From: Flaccisagitta enflata
Taxonomy: Eukaryota > Chaetognatha > Sagittoidea > Aphragmophora
Assembly (NCBI GenBank): GCA_965153355.1
Contig: OZ231127.1
Location: 24,428,001 to 24,492,000, forward strand
DNA: 64,000 nt
Reading direction: 5' to 3'
The notes below the pieces were generated by a model that saw only the letters and a list, made by a program, of their open reading frames with translations, was not told the DNA's origin and made no database searches. The position numbers and the translations under genes were made by a program. Positions 39,262 through 64,000 of this stretch are shown here, in pieces. The number at the start of each line of letters is the position of its first letter. The stretch's first letter is position 1.

Positions 39262-39640
39262 GTTGAATGGACAGTTCGAGTGTCAGGGTGCCAAAAACGG
39301 GCGAAACTGGCTTTCCTCCCGCCATCATCTTTTTCTTAAGCAAAAATTCTGTCAAACGAGCCATCGCGCGACCTTCAATTCGATCGGGAACCATCGTTAG
39401 GGTGAGGTTGAAGTTCATATTGAATTAGCATTGGAATCAACATTTCTAATATGCAAATTTTACTTCCCTCATTGGTTTCTATGAAAACTTCAAGGTCACC
39501 CTAACGATGGTTCCCGATCGATTTGAAAAATCGCGCAACGGCTCATTTGATAGAATTCAGCAAAGAAAACAGATGATGGTGGGGGGAAAACCAGTTTCAG
39601 CCAATTCCGGCACTCTGACATTCGTAATGGACAGATCATG
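39262..39640. mobile_element. Foldback element (GATCGGGAACCATCGTTAGGGTGA arms)
   Basis: Left arm about 39283-39403 and right arm 39496-39616 are inverted copies (CCGCCATCATC / GATGATGGTGGGGGG; GCCATCGCGCGA / TCGCGCAACGGC) around a ~90-bp loop. Second member at 20060-20360. Confidence 0.75.
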
Positions 39641-39910
39641 GGTTCAAGAAATGGCATTGATGATAATGAATTGATAATGGGGCAACAAACATCCATTATA
39701 ATGCGAGGACAAACAAGTGAGGGCGAAAGTATCTGGGCAATGGTCGGGATGAGGTGATTGTTTCGACTTGTCTCTCTCTCTCTCTCTCTCTCTCGCAAGA
39801 AAACACGTTTCCTCCCGTTACTTCCCTCCATATACCATAAAAGGCAATATATCATATTTTTTTCGGTATGGGTATAGTGAAGGATATTCCACCTATCATA
39901 CAATATGATA

Positions 39911-40511
39911 CTAGTTTCCTTTTGGCGGGGAAGTAAAAGGATAAACTCCTACCGATCCCGATTTGTAATGAATGTTTTCTAAGGAGCCGATTTTGGCTCT
40001 GGCTTTCTTCTGGAATTCTAATTTTTCTTGCATGAGTCCGATTTCTCCCTCCGGTTGTTGTTGTTGTTGTTGGCGCCATCGAGGCCCACGTGGAACCAAA
40101 GGCAAAAGTCCACCCGCCTTTGGTTGATGGCGCTTCGAATTGATGTTGTTGTTATTGTTGTGTAGAAAATTGTTGTTGTCTTTGATGTTGCTAGCGTTGT
40201 TGTTGTTGTCGTTCATCAGCGGACGATCGCGATATATCAGCCCCGGGGCGCCACCTTGTGATTTCCAATGAATGTTCTCGAGAGATCCAATTTTCGCGCC
40301 GATTTTTTTATTCGCCGCCGCCACCGCCGCGGCGTCGTGTTTCATCATTTCTCCTCCTCCTCCTCCTCCTCCTGGTGCCGGTGCTGCCGTCGTCGCCGTC
40401 GAGGCGTTTGGAGGGGCGTTGCCGGCGTCACCTTCGTTGGAGGCGCCGTGGCGTTGGTAAAAATGATGCTTCAATTTGCGCATTTTGTCGTGGGCGCGTT
40501 TGTCGAATTGC
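39911..40511 (-). CDS. Exon of a tau/MAP2/MAP4-type microtubule-associated protein
   Basis: Encodes two tubulin-binding-repeat cores: KIGAKIGSLENIHWKSQGG (from 40377, minus) and KARAKIGSLENIHYKSGS (from 40002), the second preceded by EKLEFQ as in tau repeats. Such repeats bind along the microtubule lattice. The exon opens after a very strong acceptor (long CTTCCTC tract, ATACCCTCAG|GC). An ATG at 40483 is the first in-frame start, but upstream exons are likely. Between the repeats, where about 31 residues are usual, there are over 80, rich in poly-Asn and poly-Gln encoded by AAC/CAA triplets. Upstream of repeat 1 is an Ala/Gly/Pro run. The frame ends at TAG 39911; a donor after KSGS (TCG|GTAGGAG, near 39949) could instead lead to another exon. 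It lies 1.5 kb past the chitinase stop, same strand. Confidence 0.72.
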
Positions 40512-41060
40512 CTGAGGGTATGAAGATAAAGTGGGGGGAGGAAGAGGAAGAGGAAGAGGAATTAAGAATGATGAGGGGGAGGAAGGATTGGTACATTTTT
40601 GGGTTATCAGCATATTCGACGCATGCGCTCAAAGAATGAAATGATATATTGATAGATTTTTCATAGCGGCCTCAAAAGTGAAGGCCAGCAGCTGAATAGG
40701 GCCTACAATGAAGCTTATGTTATCTTCATAAACATGATGAAATTCAAGGCTCCCTATTTCACCTATTTTTGCACCACAGCCTTGTCTTTACATGCGTGGT
40801 GAAAGCGCTTAACAAACACATGGTGCTGACTCATGGTAGCAACGTTGATTCTGATCCGCTAACATATCCAGTACATAAAAAAAAAAAAACTTAATTTCTG
40901 TTCAAAGAGGCCTAATATCACATAATCTCACAGCCATGGAAAGAATTGCAATGGTTACAAGTGGATTTTCAAATTTACTTCACCGTAGTGTTTAAACTTT
41001 TAATTTGAAAGACAGCAGAATGCATGGGAAAACAACAGGATTATTAAAAAAATACATCAT
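40512..41060. other. Upstream of the tau-like exon, no exon seen
   Basis: Purine-rich plus strand at 40530-40590 is the polypyrimidine tract of the tau-like acceptor on minus. Nothing else supported. Confidence 0.4.

Positions 41061-41063
<3 letters not shown>

Positions 41064-41142
<79 letters not shown>
41064..41142. repeat. (GA)n microsatellite
   Basis: About 78 bases of GA. Confidence 0.96.
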
Positions 41143-41147
<5 letters not shown>

Positions 41148-41157
41148 ATTTTAAAGT

Positions 41158-41276
41158 TGTTTTTGTTGTCGTTGTTGTATTTTGTTGATATTGTTTTCTT
41201 TGCCGAAGTTATTATGTTTCATACTTTTTTCGTGGTGGAAATAGTCATTAAAATTGTTGTTGTTGTTGTTGTTGTT

Positions 41277-41368
<92 letters not shown>

Positions 41369-41447
41369 ATTTTGTTGATATTGTTTTCGTTGTCGAGGTT
41401 ATTTTTTTTTGTTTCATATTTTTTTCGAGGTGGAAAAAGTCATTATA

Positions 41448-41494
<47 letters not shown>

Positions 41495-41582
41495 CGTTGT
41501 CGTTGTTGTTGTCGTTGTCGTTGTTGTTGTTGTTGTTGTTGTTTTTGTTGTTGCTGTTGTTGTTGTTGTTGTTGTTGCTATT
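41158..41582. repeat. Duplicated (TTG)n block
   Basis: (TTG)n at 41254-41368 and 41450-41580, each preceded by TATTTTGTTGATATTGTTTTC-TTG-CGA-GTTATT and TTTCATA-TTTTTTCG-GGTGGAA-A-GTCATTA. A ~100-bp unit plus its array was tandemly duplicated. Confidence 0.93.
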
Positions 41583-41761
41583 GCAAGGATAGGAAGTACA
41601 TTTGTGATGAACATGCTGAGATAAACGGAAAAGTTGAACGGAGAAAGATCCTGCAATCATGCAATTTTAATGAACCTAGCAAAGCGGTCACACATTTAGC
41701 TATAAATGCATAAAATATATTGCCATCAATTAACCCGTCTCAGACGATATTTCTTTCGTGA

Positions 41762-41865
<104 letters not shown>

Positions 41866-41989
41866 TAGTAATATGTCTGATACTTTTTTTTTGTCTACAA
41901 ACTACAAAATGACCCTTTTTTTTTGAAATAACAATTATTCTCTACGTGAGAATACATAGCCACATCAAAGAAGATGGACACATCAAGCC

Positions 41990-63534
<21,545 letters not shown>

Positions 63535-64000
63535 TTATTGGGCCTTGCTTAGTTGAAGCTTAATTATTTCAAATTAACCTTGGCGACAAAAAAAAATGGC
63601 GGATTTTTAAAACAGATTCTATCTACCTCAATTAAAGAAAAACTTATTAAAATCGGTGATGGTTAGAAAGCTCTTCGAAAGATCTTTTATTTGAGTCGTG
63701 TCTGAAAATTTTAACTCAAACGGTTTAGAAGCTAGAGCAATTTGAACATGACTACTCCTTTTCTGGACTGCCCATGACTCCATACTACTTAGGAAATAAG
63801 TTTAGCATCAACTTCTACTAAGGATAATTCAGCTTCAAGAAACGCTAGATACTTTTTTAAAAAAAGGAATTATTCTACATCAAAAAATCTACAAGATGAG
63901 TCCAATCTGGTACCTGTGCCTTTTTTCGTTTAGAAATGGCAACAAAAAGAGTGAAAACTGTCATTTCGAAATTTGCAAAAAAATTGATCAAGTAAAAATG
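63535..64000. other. Window end, no exon recognised
   Basis: AT-rich, with a 'gatgagtccaatctggtacctgtgcc…cgtttagaaatggca' stretch that also occurs, diverged, at 14066-14107 and 30115-30160 inside repeats. Upstream chitinase exons, if any, lie beyond 64000. Confidence 0.4.

Noticed and set aside
40258-40639. Plus-strand Arg/Ser-rich frames of 85-123 residues
   Set aside because: Antisense of the tau-like exon, whose own reading has recognisable repeats and a strong acceptor.

Overview
The window is nuclear DNA of an animal. It holds spliced genes with GT-AG introns whose phases agree, very abundant simple-sequence repeats, and many small terminal-inverted-repeat (TIR) elements with TA target duplications. 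A tandem chitinase with a chitin-binding tail suggests an arthropod or another chitin-remodelling invertebrate. The species cannot be fixed from sequence alone. Most open frames here are artefacts of (AC)n, (GA)n, (AAC)n and (GGAC)n arrays; the genes were found by splicing exons together by hand.

Layout. (1) 2.1-16.3 kb, minus strand: a nine-exon ENTPD/CD39-family apyrase with signal sequence, apyrase conserved regions and stop. Its introns carry a 20-bp minisatellite, a ~145-bp tandem repeat and many MITEs. (2) 16.4-35.9 kb: almost entirely repeats, namely foldback and mariner-like MITEs, minisatellite elements bounded by inverted repeats, and remnants of a non-LTR retroelement. Only one weak candidate host exon was seen. 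(3) 36.0-37.2 kb, minus: a tentative three-exon, two-membrane-segment small protein whose introns are nearly all microsatellite. (4) 39.9-40.5 kb, minus: an exon with two tau/MAP2/MAP4-type microtubule-binding repeats separated by an Asn/Gln-rich insert. (5) 42.0-63.5 kb, minus: a chitinase with two complete GH18 modules, a Thr-rich linker and a C-terminal ChtBD2 domain; its 5' end may lie beyond the window. One intron carries a 3.9-kb LTR element. (6) 56.9-60.8 kb, plus strand, inside the ~10-kb intron of the chitinase: a four-exon gene of about 1018 codons.

The most interesting object is that last gene. It joins an IRE1/RNase L-like kinase (HRD loop, DFD in place of DFG), a KEN (HEPN-type) ribonuclease domain with an RNxxxH motif, a coiled coil and a six-blade Kelch propeller. 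The joining introns match in phase at every junction. No ankyrin, luminal or transmembrane sensor is seen, so the Kelch propeller is the candidate sensor or adaptor. This architecture is not one I know.

No tRNA, rRNA or CRISPR array was recognised. Promoters and polyadenylation sites could not be called with confidence.
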